In this document: positions 46,805-59,588 of the stretch, piece by piece
Position numbering within the stretch: position 1 is the stretch's first letter
Layout: every line of letters starts with the position of its first letter
Source: Brassica napus
Lineage: Eukaryota; Streptophyta; Magnoliopsida; Brassicales; Brassicaceae
Direction: 5' to 3'
DNA: 64,000 nt
NCBI RefSeq assembly: GCF_020379485.1
Contig: NC_063447.1
Location: 53,867,452 to 53,931,451 of the forward strand
Position numbers and translations under genes: made by a program
The notes under the pieces: generated by a model
Seen by the model: only the letters and a program-made list of their open reading frames with translations
The model's database searches: none
What the model was told of the DNA's origin: nothing

Positions 46805-47755
46805 ACGGACCAACAGCACCAATCATACAAATACTCTCTCTAAGGACAGGCAAGAAACTAGCCAGCAACTTCTGGTCCTCCAAGGATGTTAACCTAGAGT
46901 AAGATGAGAAAATGCACCTTCAGTTACTGCTACTTCAAACACAGCTAAACTATTTCTCACTCTTAATAATTTATATACAAGACAACTTAATTACTCTGGT
47001 TTTTCTTCAGCATCAACACGAATAACATCATAGAAACTACACCTCTCATGAAGTTCTTTATCTTTGTTTCCCTTCCCACTCCGCCAATTGCTCAAGCCGA
47101 GCATTCTATGCAGCGGTCTAGCAGAAACAGTAAAACTTTTCACAAGTCTCGAGTTAGCTACCTAAAATGGTACTTAGACTCTCTTAAGATGTTAAGAAAT
47201 GTTCTCATGACCAAGAGCCAGTTAGTTACCTGTTGCTTTTTGCAGTCTTTGGTCAAGCGCTGTTCCTTCCTTCTTGAAAGCAACTTTAGGCTCTTCAAAC
47301 TTTCCTTTGCTGCAACTATTTTCATTAACATCAGACTCCAACAGAAAGAACACACAAAAAAAAAACAATCAAAACTGCATTCAAGGTCCATACTTTAACC
47401 AGAACAAAAAAAACGTTGCCTCGCAAATAGAGAGTGAATGACATCAACAGTGACTGTCTCCAAGTGCCGCAAGAGCACCTTCTTGGGCTTCACATCCTCT
47501 GCCACATGAACAACATTCAAGTCTCACCGAGTCCATACCAAGTACAAAAGGCCTGAAAATGATGTAAAATTACCTACCTTTCTTCACGGAACCGGAAAGA
47601 GGTAGCTTTGATAAGTTCAGTAACGGCAGTTTGAATGATCTTTCATTGATCTCCAACCCTAATTGCCATAACGTTTTCAAGTCCCTTCCTACTTTACGTT
47701 TAACTCTAACAATAACAGGCTTGCCTCCTACTTTGACTTGGATTCTACAAAACAA
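46805..47755 (-). pseudogene. RDM4/IWR1-like gene relic
   Basis: Minus-strand blocks follow the order of the RDM4 (IWR1-like) protein. KPVIVRVKRKVG and LEINERSF lie at 47580-47740, DVKPKKVLLRHLETVT at 47410-47530, and SCSKGKFEEPKVAFKKE at 47235-47335. ARLEQLAEWEGK, then in another frame CSFYDVIRVDAEE, lie at 46985-47105, and TSLEDQKLLASFLPVLRE at 46815-46893. Splice signals remain (GTAGGT after the first block, CTCTAG before the last). A frame change at about 47055, stops between blocks and loss of the acidic C-terminal half show it is dead. RDM4 acts in RNA polymerase II/V assembly and RNA-directed DNA methylation. The position downstream of WRKY25 agrees with At2g30280. Confidence 0.85.
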
Positions 47756-49079
47756 ATGTAACAATTCCATTGCAAGATGTATCAGATTCTCTATTTCCGT
47801 CAAATTCTTTTAGACCAAACCCTCTTTCGAGCTAGATGCCAACTGAAATGTTCAACAAATCCAAACAACGATTGAAGTTGTTGTAGTAACCTTTAATGAA
47901 CATTTCAATAATATTATTGTTCATACTTTCTTCATTTGAATCCTTTTACTGTCAGAAATGATATCACGTATTTATGTTTGGTCATTTCATGACAAAACAT
48001 GATTCTTGGCTAAATAGATACCACTCAAAATGTTGCAGTACATTGTATCCAGATCACGATATAGACCAAAATCATTAACCAATACTCTCAAGAGATTCCT
48101 TTTTTTTCTGGTAGCTTATGACAACACTTTCTTTATTAGTAGACAAAGTTATTGTCGACTGCAAAATAGTTTTCTACCTAACAATGGAACCATCCAAAGT
48201 AAATACATAATCAGTCATATATATTTTAGTATCCACAATTTCTACATAATTAGAGTTAAAATTTTCTGTAACCAGACACACATATTCTTGTCTCCATTGA
48301 CAGGACCAACATCAAATGTACCAAAAAATCTTTTAATCGGAAAATTCTTTTTACACATACCCATTATTCTTTTCTTATGCCCCTTGATTCTCTGAGGCAC
48401 GGAAAAATCCCCGGCTAACTAATAGTACAAGTTATATCGGATTTTAAACATATCAATTTTTTTTTTTATGTTAAAGTCCCTCTATGGGTTTAAATAGCTT
48501 GTCATTCTGTTTTGATTGTCTGCATATCTTTTCATCACGTGCTTCTCCGACTTGTGCTGATCCTTTTTTGACCAACTTGTGCTGATCTTGGAATGAAGAT
48601 AGTCGTCCTTCACTTATTCCGCGTATATTTTTGTAAGGAAAATTAGGCTGTATAGGTATAAAATAAACCAGAATTAAATATCTAGTAAAAAAAAGGTACT
48701 TCTATTATTTCTGCTCGTCTCCGGTTAATGAAAGAGAAAATATTTTTTTCTCTTTTTGGATTATCATCTACCACCATTCTTCTTCCATCCCTACCACCTT
48801 ACTTTCCGTCACGTTTACAATATGTCATCACCAACTCTACGTTGTGTTTTGTATTTATCGCCACTTTAATTACTATCTTTTTTTTATAATCAATATTTTT
48901 TTTTCATAATCATTATGTCCTTATTCATACTCACATTCATCATTGCCCCACCAAAGCCACCACAACCACCTCCAAATCCATAATCTTTGCTACATATGTC
49001 GTCTCCGCTTCTGAAATCTACAGACCACGACGACGTTACGGTGGAGGCGCCCTTGTTTGTTCTGTAAGTTTCCAGTAGT
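47756..49079. other. AT-rich spacer, no gene seen
   Basis: No coding region is supported. A short CACCACAACCACC-type patch near 48955 is low complexity. Confidence 0.5.
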
Positions 49080-49720
49080 ACTATGTTATTTGAACAATAT
49101 GCACTATGCTATTTCGTTTGTTATTATTCTATTTTAATAATGCTTCATATTATATAATATGTCCATATTTTGATATTTGAGTTTGGGTTTATATTTCCTT
49201 TTAGGGTTTAGTGATTAGTGTTTTGGGTTTAGTTTATGAAAGGTTTGAGTTGACTTTGGGGTAGGTATTACCTTCTTTCCTGTAATCTTAGACATTTCAA
49301 AATTTAAACATTAATATGTACTATGTTATTTCGTTTGTTACTACTCTATTTTGATAATGCTTCATATTATGATATACTATGTGCATATTTGATATTTGGG
49401 TTAGGGTTTATATTTTCTTTTAGGGTTTAGTGGTTAGAGTTTTAGGCTTAGTTTATAGAAGGTTTAGGTTGACATTGGGTAAACATTACTTCATTCCATG
49501 TATTCATAAACATTTCAAAAAACAATATGTACTATGTTATTTGTTTGTTACTATTCTATTTGCATATTTAAAATTTTGAATTTATTTTGATATTTGGGTT
49601 AGGGTTTATATTCCCTTTTAGGGTTTAGTAATTAGTGTTTTGGGTTTAGTTTATAAAAGGTTTGGGTTGATTTTGGGATAAGCAACCTCTACTATTATTA
49701 AACCATTTTAAAATTTCATT
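49080..49720. repeat. About 212-bp degenerate tandem repeat with telomere-like motif
   Basis: Three diverged copies, phased by CTATGTTATTTCGTTTGTTA-like starts near 49106, 49320 and 49531, share GGTTTATATTTCCTTTTAGGG, TTTAGTGATTAGTGTTTTGGG and AAAGGTTTGGGTTGA in order. TTTAGGG / TTTTGGG phrases recur in every unit. Confidence 0.85.
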
Positions 49721-52700
49721 AATATGAAGTATACCATTTAGAATGTTCTATTCTATTTACTATGTTTATCTTCTTCCATAATATTATATGTTTCTCCAAT
49801 CATCGCAGTCATAGTAATCTTTATACGAAAGATGACTGATTCTTTTGGATTGACGACCTCTGTTTCATCTGTAATCACTCCTGCTGTAGCCACTATCTTT
49901 GTAGTCACTGCCACCGCCGATGCGTTAACCAGCAATAATCATCAATGTTGTTTTCTTATAAACCTAAAAAGAGAAATTGGGATGATTGGAGAAATAGATA
50001 ATATTACTGGCAACTTATTGAAAAGAAGGACGAAACCGAAAAAATATTGCACAAATGCTGTGAGAATTAATAACGTCAAAATCAATACTATATTCTTAAT
50101 TTATCGTTGAAATATGGCTAGTTGGCAAATAAGCCATTTTTGTAATCACTTGTTTTTGCGTATTTCGTTACTAGTCATATACACGGACATGGGGTCGACA
50201 AGGCATATATTAATTTATTTCAGTATAAATAATTATTTTCTGAAGTAGCAGAGTTATGTTCCCATTGTTTCCAGTTTCATAGTTTGTACTTTGCAGGATT
50301 ACAACTCATTCTCTATTTTTTATTTCGGTTTATTTATGAGAGCGGAGAGAAAATTGTTAAAATTTGTTACAAATTTGTTTGAAATAAACTGTGATGTTAA
50401 AAAGCAAAAGAGCTAAGGTTTTATATCGGTTTGTTTTAAAGAAGATTGCTAAATTTCAGTTCAGATATTACTAGGACAAGTACAGTATATTTCCATTCTG
50501 AACTTGATAGATGGCATCAAAGATTGGCTTTTCAAATTTAACCACTGTTAATTGTGTTCTAAACGTTAAGCTTATGAGCCGGCACACTTCTTAGCTAGCC
50601 AAGTTGACAATTTTATTTCTCTGGTTATGTTTATCCTTCATGGCTAGCTAATTAAACTTTGTACTTTGATTATGTTATACCTAATTATTATTGATGTCTT
50701 TTTGGAAAAAAAGAAAGTTACAAAGAAAATAATCTTATGGGTCCTGCCTCAAGAAGGTTGAAAGCTTCTCAAATGAATGTTGCAAATGTTTAGTTTTGTG
50801 ATTTTAAATGTGTTATTGTTAGTAGTCTCAAAAAAGGGGAAGCAGGTCCACTTCCAGTTCTATGCATGTGTTAGAGGTGCATTTGCACATGGTCCAAGCT
50901 CAATTTTGTGTGTTTCTCGTACTTTCTTTCTGTTTATTCCTTTTCTTTTATATAGACTCCCACGTAGAAATTATAGGCAACAAATGTTTTAGGATAAGCT
51001 CTTCTGTAAATCCAGATCACTTTCAATTCTAATGATATTTGCATGTTTTAGCATTTGCCATGGCGTGCGTTTCCGAGAAGCAAGGGCATCATTAGTTAAA
51101 ATTTATTATTTTATCATAAAACGTGGAAGAAAGTGAATCCAATCTGAAATTTAAAAAGACGATGGAGACCTTCTCATTGACCCGCAGCTCACGAGTACAG
51201 CTTAACCAATTATCATCCGTTCACATTATCGAGCATAATCAAATGTGCTACATTGTGAGCAAAGAAATGTTGGGTAGCGTCTGGACCGATTTTAGCACAT
51301 TGATAAAATGCAATATACAAACTCTTTAGAAGATACACAATATGATACTTTCTAGACTTCTAGGAAATCAACAAATATATTAAAAAACATACATCAACCA
51401 CTCATAAACCTTCCAGTGTCTAAATAAGAGACGCATAATCCACGTATGTAAAACTTTTGAGTTCTAGAGTGGAATATACAAAACATGTTAGATTAAAATT
51501 ATTAAAATCGGTCAGATAAATTAAAAATTCTGATTTAAGAGTCTCAAATCACTCCAAGTGGATTTAGTCATCTTAAATCATCTCAACTCTGTTTGGGTCG
51601 GTCTAAATTAATTTAGAGTTTGTCAAAATCGGTTGTATTACTGGTTTTAGTTTTGATTAATTTTTAATTATTTTGTGTTTTAAAATATTAATGTTTCGAA
51701 AAAAAAACATCAGAGTAGATTATGATATTATCTTCACCATCAAATTGCACGTGTATAATCAAAGGTTATCCTTCTTCTTCCCAAGTTGGTTTGTTAGTGC
51801 AAATTAACAAGTTTATTTGGTTTTCTTATTTTGTGTACCTTATTTTGTATTATATTTCACTAAAATAATTTTCTAATTAAGTATAAAATTTTGAAAATAT
51901 ATAATATAAAATTCATGATAAATAAATAAATATTCAAAAAATGTTTACGTCATGTCTAGGCTCCAAATAATTCACGTAGACGCTAGTCCTCTACTAAGCA
52001 CACAATTATCATATATCAATTTCTTGAACATTCCATATTTGATGTCTGCGACATTTTTTGTTGTGCAATTTCTCAATGATGTATATGTTATGTTGAACAT
52101 GCTCCCGAATATACACATAGCAAATAATCATAATTTTGCGAAAGGACTAAAAAATTATGAGATTAGTTGTCATATGGTTCATAATAGTCTTAAAGAAGTG
52201 TTTTTAAGTTTTCTTCGTATTCGGAAAAGCCACGATTGTTTTTGTAAGGACTAGGGAGTGCATGTTCACTAGACCAGCTCTTCATTGGTCAGACCATATT
52301 AAACTAACTTTACGTATGAGAATAATTCTTAAGGAGAATTGAACTTGTCACCATTTAAACTTTTAATAGATGATCCAAAAAGTTTATTCACTAGACCAGA
52401 GCTACAATTGGTGCAACATGTGAATTTTTAATGATCGGTCAGCTGACAAAAAAAAATGATCGGTCAATCCCAAAGCATCTGAAGTTTAAAGACCTGATGA
52501 TCAATAATGGCCAACTGATCAAAGTAGATATGACCGAACAAACACTATTATTGTTCGACCGATCACCACTTGTGTGGAAAATAAGTGGTTTTCCAAAAAA
52601 AAATTCATATTCATCGTAATTTTATCAGTAAAAATCAGTCGACTCACGACTGTATACTCTATATTAAAAAGTACATATATATGAGCTACTAAATATAAAA

Positions 52701-54310
52701 ACCTCCTCATATGTCAAAGACTTCCACATCGTCGCTGAAAAAGATGATAACCATTAACCATAAAATCGTTCTAACTACGACCTACATGTTCATTGCATGA
52801 GAGAGAACAGAGACACATATCTGAAAACACCTGCATCCGGCGCGAAGATATTGTTATCACCGAAAAATGGCCTTGACCATCACCTTAATTTTGAAATCAT
52901 CTTTGAGATGATTATTCTATGTTTTACATTAGTTTTCTTTGTCACTGAACATACATGTATAGTACGAATCTGTAAAATGCCAAAAAAAAAAATTAACCAG
53001 TATATCAACATACTGTGACGCCCGATCATCAATTATAAAGGCAGGCTTTCTACGTCTGTTCATTCGATCTGTAGGCCTTATATCGTGTGAAAGTCGGTAC
53101 GTTAATTTTGGGAGACTCCAAAGCTTGTTATCTATGTAATCATCTAAAGTCTTTTCTCGTGCACAGCTGGTCGCGTTTGCACAATATTTAAAATAGCTTT
53201 CTAATATACTCATTTATCATTCCACTATTAATTTTATCTCAAATATGTTTAACCCTTAAATTATTTCTAGACAAATCAACAAAAAATAAAACATTTTAGT
53301 AATATAAATTAATATTCAAATCAATTCTTTTAAATATTTATACGTTATCGTATACCACCAAGATGTTAGACATACATACATGATATATTGGCTATTGGAA
53401 CTAGAATATAAAAGAAAAGAAAACACAATTGTGGTATATGTGAGTTTTTAATTACGTATAAAGTTCGTTCATTGGGTTATACATTATACGTAACTTTTTA
53501 ATTGTCAACACATTAAACGTAATTTATTAACTCATAGGTAGTTGTCAGACTGTAAAAATAAAAGTTCAAATAAAATATAAATTTATGCATCTTGGATTAA
53601 TGATTTGAATTTATTTGGATATATTCAAATTTTGGGAATATTAGATAAATAAAACATTCTAAATTTTCTCAGATACCATCATAAATTGTGTTTTTCTACA
53701 GTTTTAACTACTTTGAATTCACTCAATTCATTCGAATTCTTTTACATAAATTTTTATAAAAATATTGGTTTTCCTACGAGGAGAGATTTAAAATATTTTT
53801 TAATAAATAACAAATTCAGTAACTTGGATTTTGAATAATTTTACCAAATGTTGAATGTAATAAGATAGGATGTTACGACATTGTGCGAAACCATGTATAC
53901 AATAAAAAGAGATTTGGTAAAAAAATTAAACTCCTACCAAAACATTGGTCCAATGTACCTCTAATAGTTTATATATAGGAAATGTACGTAAACGATAGTA
54001 TACACATAACAAAAAAATTTCAACAAAAAGACTATAATAGACTAAGAAAAATCCAAACCCGCTAGCCAAGACGGTGGAACTGAGTCGACATAAACCATAG
54101 CTGAAGGTAGACTTCTAGCACCGCGTGCTAACTTGTCGGCCTTTGTATTTTGCAGGCAACATCACCGCACTTAATTAAAACAATAATTACGCCCTAATTT
54201 CCTCGTTCCTTTTTCTTGATTACTAAACTGACCACACCTTTCTCATTACCACAATACTAAGTGCCATTAGAATATAAAATCGACATCAAATGCCATAGCC
54301 CTCATCAGTT
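49721..54310. other. Long AT-rich spacer, no gene recognised
   Basis: Open frames at 49753-50110, 51123-51329 and 51952-52254 have no codon-use or family support. Short direct phrases (TTCACTAGACCAG at about 52269 and 52388) were noted. At2g30290-type genes expected here by synteny were not detected. Confidence 0.5.
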
Positions 54311-54373
54311 ATAACTTATAAGTACAAACCCCCTTAACGAGTGATCTTCTCAATATTCACAATCTCAAGTAAC

Positions 54374-56766
54374 ATGTCTCCCAACGTTCTCAGGTGGTTT
54401 AGCCTCGTAGCTCTTCTCTGGCTTCAATCTATCAATGGCACCAACTTGAGTTTCCCTGCTTACTCTTCACAGCTCAAAGAGTTTCTCTCAATCTCTCAGT
54501 TTAAACTAAACTACCTCTCCTTCGCCTCCGACGCCGGAAAAGTCCTCGGTTTCATCTCCGGAATCGCTGCCATTTATCTTCCTCTACCGCTCGTCCTTCT
54601 CGCCGGAGGTTCTTTGGGTTTCGCCGGCTACGGTCTCCAGTATCTATGCATCGTCAAAAAGATGTTCACGTTATCGTTTTATCAGATATGGGGGCTGAGT
54701 TTCTTGGCCGGAAACAGTATCTGCTGGATCAACACGGCTTGTTTTATCGTAGCCATCAACAGTTTTCCTGTGAACCGTCAAGTCGCAGTAGGGATCACGG
54801 CGAGTTATCAAGCTTTGAGTGGAAAAATCTACACCGACATAGTCCACACGTTCTTCTACTCGTCTCAACGCGAAGCTGCCTCTGGTTATCTTTTGCTCTG
54901 CTCTCTCGTTCCTTTGGCTTGTTGTCTCGTGACGGCTCCTATGTTGATGAGAGAAGCAAAAGCGATGTCGTTTTCATCTAGGGATGTTAACGTGGGCTTT
55001 ATCTTTTTGTTTGTTGTGACTATAGCCACGGGGATATACTCCGTGGCTACGAGTCTTCTCTCGGTTCCAGCGGTTTTAGCACTCGTAGGCATTGTTTTGT
55101 TTCTTCTTGCTCCCCTGGCTATTCCAAGTGGAGTTAGGCTTGAAGAGCTTATGTCCTCAACAAGAAGTCAACAAAAGGTATACAACTTGGAAGCTCCTAT
55201 TGAAGAAGATCAAAAGAAAGAAGAAGTTGACGAGAAGGCAATAGTTGGAGTTAGAGAAGAGGTCGAGTGGACAAAACTATGGAAGAGACTCGACTTTTGG
55301 ATATATTTTGGACTATATTTGTTCGGTCCGACGGTGGGGATAGTGTTTATGAACAATCTTGGTCAAATCTCTGAGTCTCGTGGCTGCGCCGCGACCTCTT
55401 CCATGGTCGCTCTCTCGTCCTCGTTCGGGTTTTTCGGCCGCTTGCTTCCTTCGTTACTCGACTACTTCCTCTCTAGGTACAATCACTTTTTAGCTTTGTG
55501 CTTTTACCCTTTCTGTATTAATTAGGAAGATACTAATTAATAAAAAACCTTATCAATTATTCCATAATAATACAACTACGTTGACCTAGCACGTACCATT
55601 ATAACACATGTTGCATTCACAGCATCTAGGCCTCAGACTTATTATCCGAGATCCGGATTCGATCTGAGATCCGCTCCGGATCCGTTCCGAAAATAGGATA
55701 TTCGGGGTGCCCGAATCCGAATCTGGATAGTGAAATCTTGGATCCGTCCAAACCGAATCCGGATCCGGATATCTTAATTTTTAGGTCAGGATATCCGGAT
55801 CCGAATCCGTACTTTTAAAACACATTAAATTTTTAAATTTCATTAATATTTATATTTGATATATTAATATATATACATGAATTAATCTTATAATATTATA
55901 TTTTAGTTCTTACAATATTATAGACATATATAAATATATTTATAAATCTTGTATAAATATTTAATTTATGTATTATATTAAAAAAGTAGTATTTTTTTTT
56001 AAAAAAATATTATTTTTAATTATTTTGCGGATCCGGATATCCGTGGGTAATAGAATATGGAGACGGATATCCGAAATTCGTATATCCGGAAACCACGAAT
56101 CCGGATCCGGATATTAAATCCACAGATCCGACGGATGAGGATCCGGATCCGGGTACCCTAAATTTTCCGAATATCCGGATCCGTCCAGGCTGCGTCTTCG
56201 TGTTTGGTCTAATTCATTGAACAATCTGTGGACAAAGCGATCGAAAACCATCTTTATAATTATTTTCCCTGATTTTCGGAAATTATTCTAACTTTCGAGA
56301 ATTATTCTAAAATTGTTTTTATTCATTACAGGAACAGATACATGCCATCAAGCCCGGTTTCTATGGCAGTCTCACTTGTAGCAATGGTTGCTTCGTTTCT
56401 CCTCCTCCTCATCGACTCTGACATTGCTCTCTACGTCAGCACGGGGATGATATCGGCGTCGTTTCCGGAGCATTGACTTCTCTCTCCGTCACAATGACTG
56501 CAGAGCTTTTTGGGACAAAACACTTTGGAGTTAACCATAACATTGTTGTCGGAAGCATTCCGATCGGTTCGTTTGCTTTTGGTTTATTTGCAGCTAAAGT
56601 TTACCGCGATGGAGCTTCCTTGGACGGACGTTTTGACGGAAAGTGTTTTGGGATGTATTGCTTTCAAACCACTTTGATCTTTTGGGGAATGCTATGTTCT
56701 GTCGCCACCGTTCTAGCCACCGTTTTATATCTGCGCAACCGCAAGTTCTACTCGCAGATGCGTTAG
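54374..56766 (+). pseudogene. Nodulin-like MFS transporter, 2-bp frameshift
   Basis: Exon 1 is 54374-55476 and exon 2 is 56332-56766, joined across an 855-base GT..AG intron. The start is ATG at 54374; the GTG further upstream in frame is not a plausible plant start. The N-terminal nodulin-like domain (residues about 5-250) shows the family pattern W..LVALLWLQSINGTNLSF, then YSSQLKE, DAGKVLGFISG and GFAGYGLQYLC. A cytosolic Glu/Lys loop and the second helix bundle follow (LFGPTVGIVFMNNLGQI). The family moves small solutes across membranes; the substrate is unknown. In exon 2 two extra bases at about 56450-56453 (GATGATATCGG) shift the frame, giving TGA at 56474 and a product of about 415 residues. 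Homology (GALTSLSVTMTAELFGTKHF) continues in the next frame to 56766. Position matches At2g30300. Confidence 0.85.
55615..56205. mobile_element. Repeat element inside the MFS intron (GGATCCGGAT-rich)
   Basis: Two clusters of overlapping GGATCCGGAT / ATATCCGGAT palindromes (55640-55820 and 56025-56190) flank an AT-rich core. The clusters are broadly inverse to each other. It looks like a non-autonomous transposon. It explains most of the intron length. Confidence 0.6.
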
Positions 56767-57112
56767 TAGAAGAATAAACACAACAAATATTGAGTAGTAT
56801 ACGCACGTTTTTCGTACTCACGCGCTTTTTCACTTCATCAAAGGACGACAGTTTTTTGGACCAAACGGAAATATTATTGTATAGTTATGTTTTTGGTGAT
56901 AGACTGATGGTAAGACGGTAAAAGTATTGTACGGTAGACGAATAGTAAAAAATAGATATGCAGAGAAGGGTGTAAGGATCGAAGTTATTTTTAATAAAGA
57001 TCCGATTCTCTTATATATAAGTTGTATGATAGTAAACTCAATCTTTTTGTTTTTTCAATCTTTTTGTTAGATTAATTGGTGTAAGATCATAAATGGTGAA
57101 TACTAATAAGAC

Positions 57113-57198
57113 TATGATTAACCCGGGGTTCTTAGCGGAAGTTAAGAAACACTTCCGCTAAGAACCCCATTTTAAGAACCTCGGGTTAATCATGTTCT
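57113..57198. mobile_element. Minimal MITE of the GTTCTTAGCGGA family
   Basis: TATGATTAACCCGGGGTTCT, AGCGGAAGTTAAGAA and an inverse TTCCGCTAAGAACCCC, then CCTCGGGTTAATCATG form an 86-bp near-perfect hairpin. The core GGGGTTCTTAGCGGA is identical to the one in 12741-12900. Confidence 0.8.
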
Positions 57199-58435
57199 AA
57201 GAATACTAAACCAAAAAATGCTGATAATTCAAAACGATTTTGTTTGAATGTAAATGGTGAATACTAGTTTACAACAACAAAAATGGTGAATACATTTTTC
57301 AAATATTAAAAAAAAATGTGAGAAATATGACTTCACAAAATTTCGGGTGAGTCCCATTAATATACCCAACATAATATTGTGGGTGCGTAGTTGATGTTCT
57401 GTTGGTTCTAACGTGGGCAAAGAATCTTGATCATGCATCTATTATTTTTAAGTGATTACTAGATTTGGACCCGCGCGCGGGTATTAATTTTCATTTTTAT
57501 TTACATATACATTTTTTTTACGTCAAGAATGATGTATATTCAAATGTGTATAGGGATTTTTCAAACATAAGTTTGTGATTCAAGTTTCTTGTTTTTCATC
57601 AAATTAATCATTTCAAAAAAATGAACTATGTATTTGTATTTTCTTTTATATATTTTTGTTTGTTGAATTAGTGTTTGATTATTAAACTCATGAATTTTTG
57701 AAATCTAGTTTGGTAAAATATAAAAATAAAAAAAATTCTAAGATATTGAAACATTTCACGAAAATTTAAAGTCAAATAAAATAAAACTTATATCTCTTAT
57801 ATTATAATTATAAATTAATTAATTAATTTTTTTTTTTGTTATTTTTTAAGAAAAATGAACTATCTTTTATTTAACAAATAACATTGACATATATTTTAAA
57901 TGACTTATAGATATATCTTAAAAAAACGTTAAAACCATGTTATTCTAGAATTTTTAATAACTTATCTTCTTAAATTAAAAAAAAAACAATCAAAAAACAG
58001 AGATTAAATAATGATTGTAATATGGGCCACAATAGTTTATGATCCAAGTAATGAGTCCATTAGATTTCAGTTACCTATTTTTTTCCGGGAACAAAACAAA
58101 CTTTTTGTGAACATACACGCGTCTTTAGCTTCGTTAAGAATAAAGCTAATCTCAGAATCTGTTTTTGTCTTCCCCACCAAATCGTTAAACATAGATACAA
58201 ATCACTTTTCACTTGAATCTAAACGGAAGAAGTTTTTGAAGATCATCACTAACTAACGCTTATCTACAAAGGTTTGGAGATTATTTTAAATTTATCTAAC
58301 AACCGATTACTATTTTAGATGATTTTAGGGTTTTGTTTTCTCCCCCAATTTGATTGTTTTTCAGCTCAAATCTTACGATTGTTTCATATTCTTAAGCTCT
58401 GTTTTGTTCACTCTGCAGAGAATCATCTTGAAGAT

Positions 58436-59048
58436 ATGAAGAATATTGTAGCGATGTTCAAGAAACTGAATCCTTTGGCAAAGGAGTTTTTCTCTTCTTA
58501 CTACAACAACACCAAGAAAAACAATCATACTGGGAAAGACAATCAAATTATGCCAGCTGGCGATTTCGTGGCTAAAAAGAATCAATCCGGTGAAGAATTT
58601 GATCATGATCTCAAGAAGGATGACAATAACCGGAAGGTATGATTGATCTGATAATTTACATGTGACTTTTTTGTTATTGCAAAGCTAACTTTGATTGAAT
58701 TGTTTTGCTTGTGCTACATTTGATTCTGTTTGTGATTACAGAGAAGAAACGGTTACAGCCAAGGGAGAAGGAGGTTAAATGGAAGAATTTCTAAGGCTGG
58801 GAGAGAGGATAGTATTAGAAGAACAGTATATGTTTCTGAAATTGACCAGAGTGTAAGTTTGGCTGATGGATTCTTGAAATGCTATAACAAAGAAATTCCA
58901 TGTCCGTTATTTTAACCCATAGTTGGCATTACAGAGGGTGCAAGGGAAGCTTTAAGGCTTGGTGGAACGATGCTTGGGTACTACCCGGTGAGGGTTTTAC
59001 CCTCCAAAACTGCTAGTCTTCCAGTTAATCCCACATTTCTTCCCATGG
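58436..59048 (+). pseudogene. CID8-13-type PABP-interacting protein fragment
   Basis: Three exon-like blocks. The first is 58436-58637, ATG after an acceptor, containing a PAM2 motif (KKLNPLAKEFFSSYY), which in this family binds the MLLE domain of poly(A)-binding protein. The second is 58741-58852 (RRNGYSQGRRRLNGR, then REDSIRRTVYVSEIDQS), the basic tract and first strand of RRM1. The third is about 58934-59048 (GAREALRLGGTMLGYYPVRV), the last part of RRM1. The exon that should supply the RRM1 middle (RNP-1 motif) is missing, and nothing follows 59048. GT..AG borders are retained, so this is a genomic copy with introns, not a retrocopy. It is likely a Helitron-captured piece. Confidence 0.8.
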
Positions 59049-59115
59049 TAAGCTCAAGTGTTCCTCAGAATATCCATTAAATTAATTTTGGTTTGAGTTT
59101 CAGAAGTATTTATTT

Positions 59116-59250
59116 ACCATTTATCATTTGCTAGTATATCTAAGTGGTTTGGTTAGTATAAGAAGGGAAATTTGGTTAGATTAGAACCATTTATCGTTTC
59201 CTAGTATATCTAAGTGGCTTGGTTAGATAAGAAGTGATGTACAACAGATT
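59116..59250. repeat. 70-bp-period direct repeat
   Basis: ACCATTTATCATTTGCTAGT through TCTAAGTGG occurs at 59116 and, slightly changed, at 59186. Confidence 0.8.
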
Positions 59251-59588
59251 CATTGGTTTATTGTTTTGGCTGTGAGTTGATTGCATGTTGATATCTTGGT
59301 TTAATTGTTTTTATTTCTTTGCTATAGTTTTAAAATCTAGAAAATAAATAGAAAAATGAAAAGTTTTATCAAAAACAACACAAATCCATAAATAAGTCGA
59401 AAACAGCTTGAAGAAATTCAAGTACGATAAAGAACGATAAAGAACTTCCTCATCTCTTCTCATGAAGTGCATAACTCTGAAAAACACATCACGTTTCAAA
59501 GAGTTTTTTTAAAATATGATCTTAGCATATAGTAATAAACAGTAAATGATGGAGAGTTTAATCACATACCTCATCGTGACTCTTTGGC

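Noticed and set aside
49753..50110. Short frames on both strands with a Gly/Ser/Tyr-rich hint in one frame
   Set aside because: They are too short, lack splice context and a recognisable motif. A glycine-rich relic is possible but unsupported.
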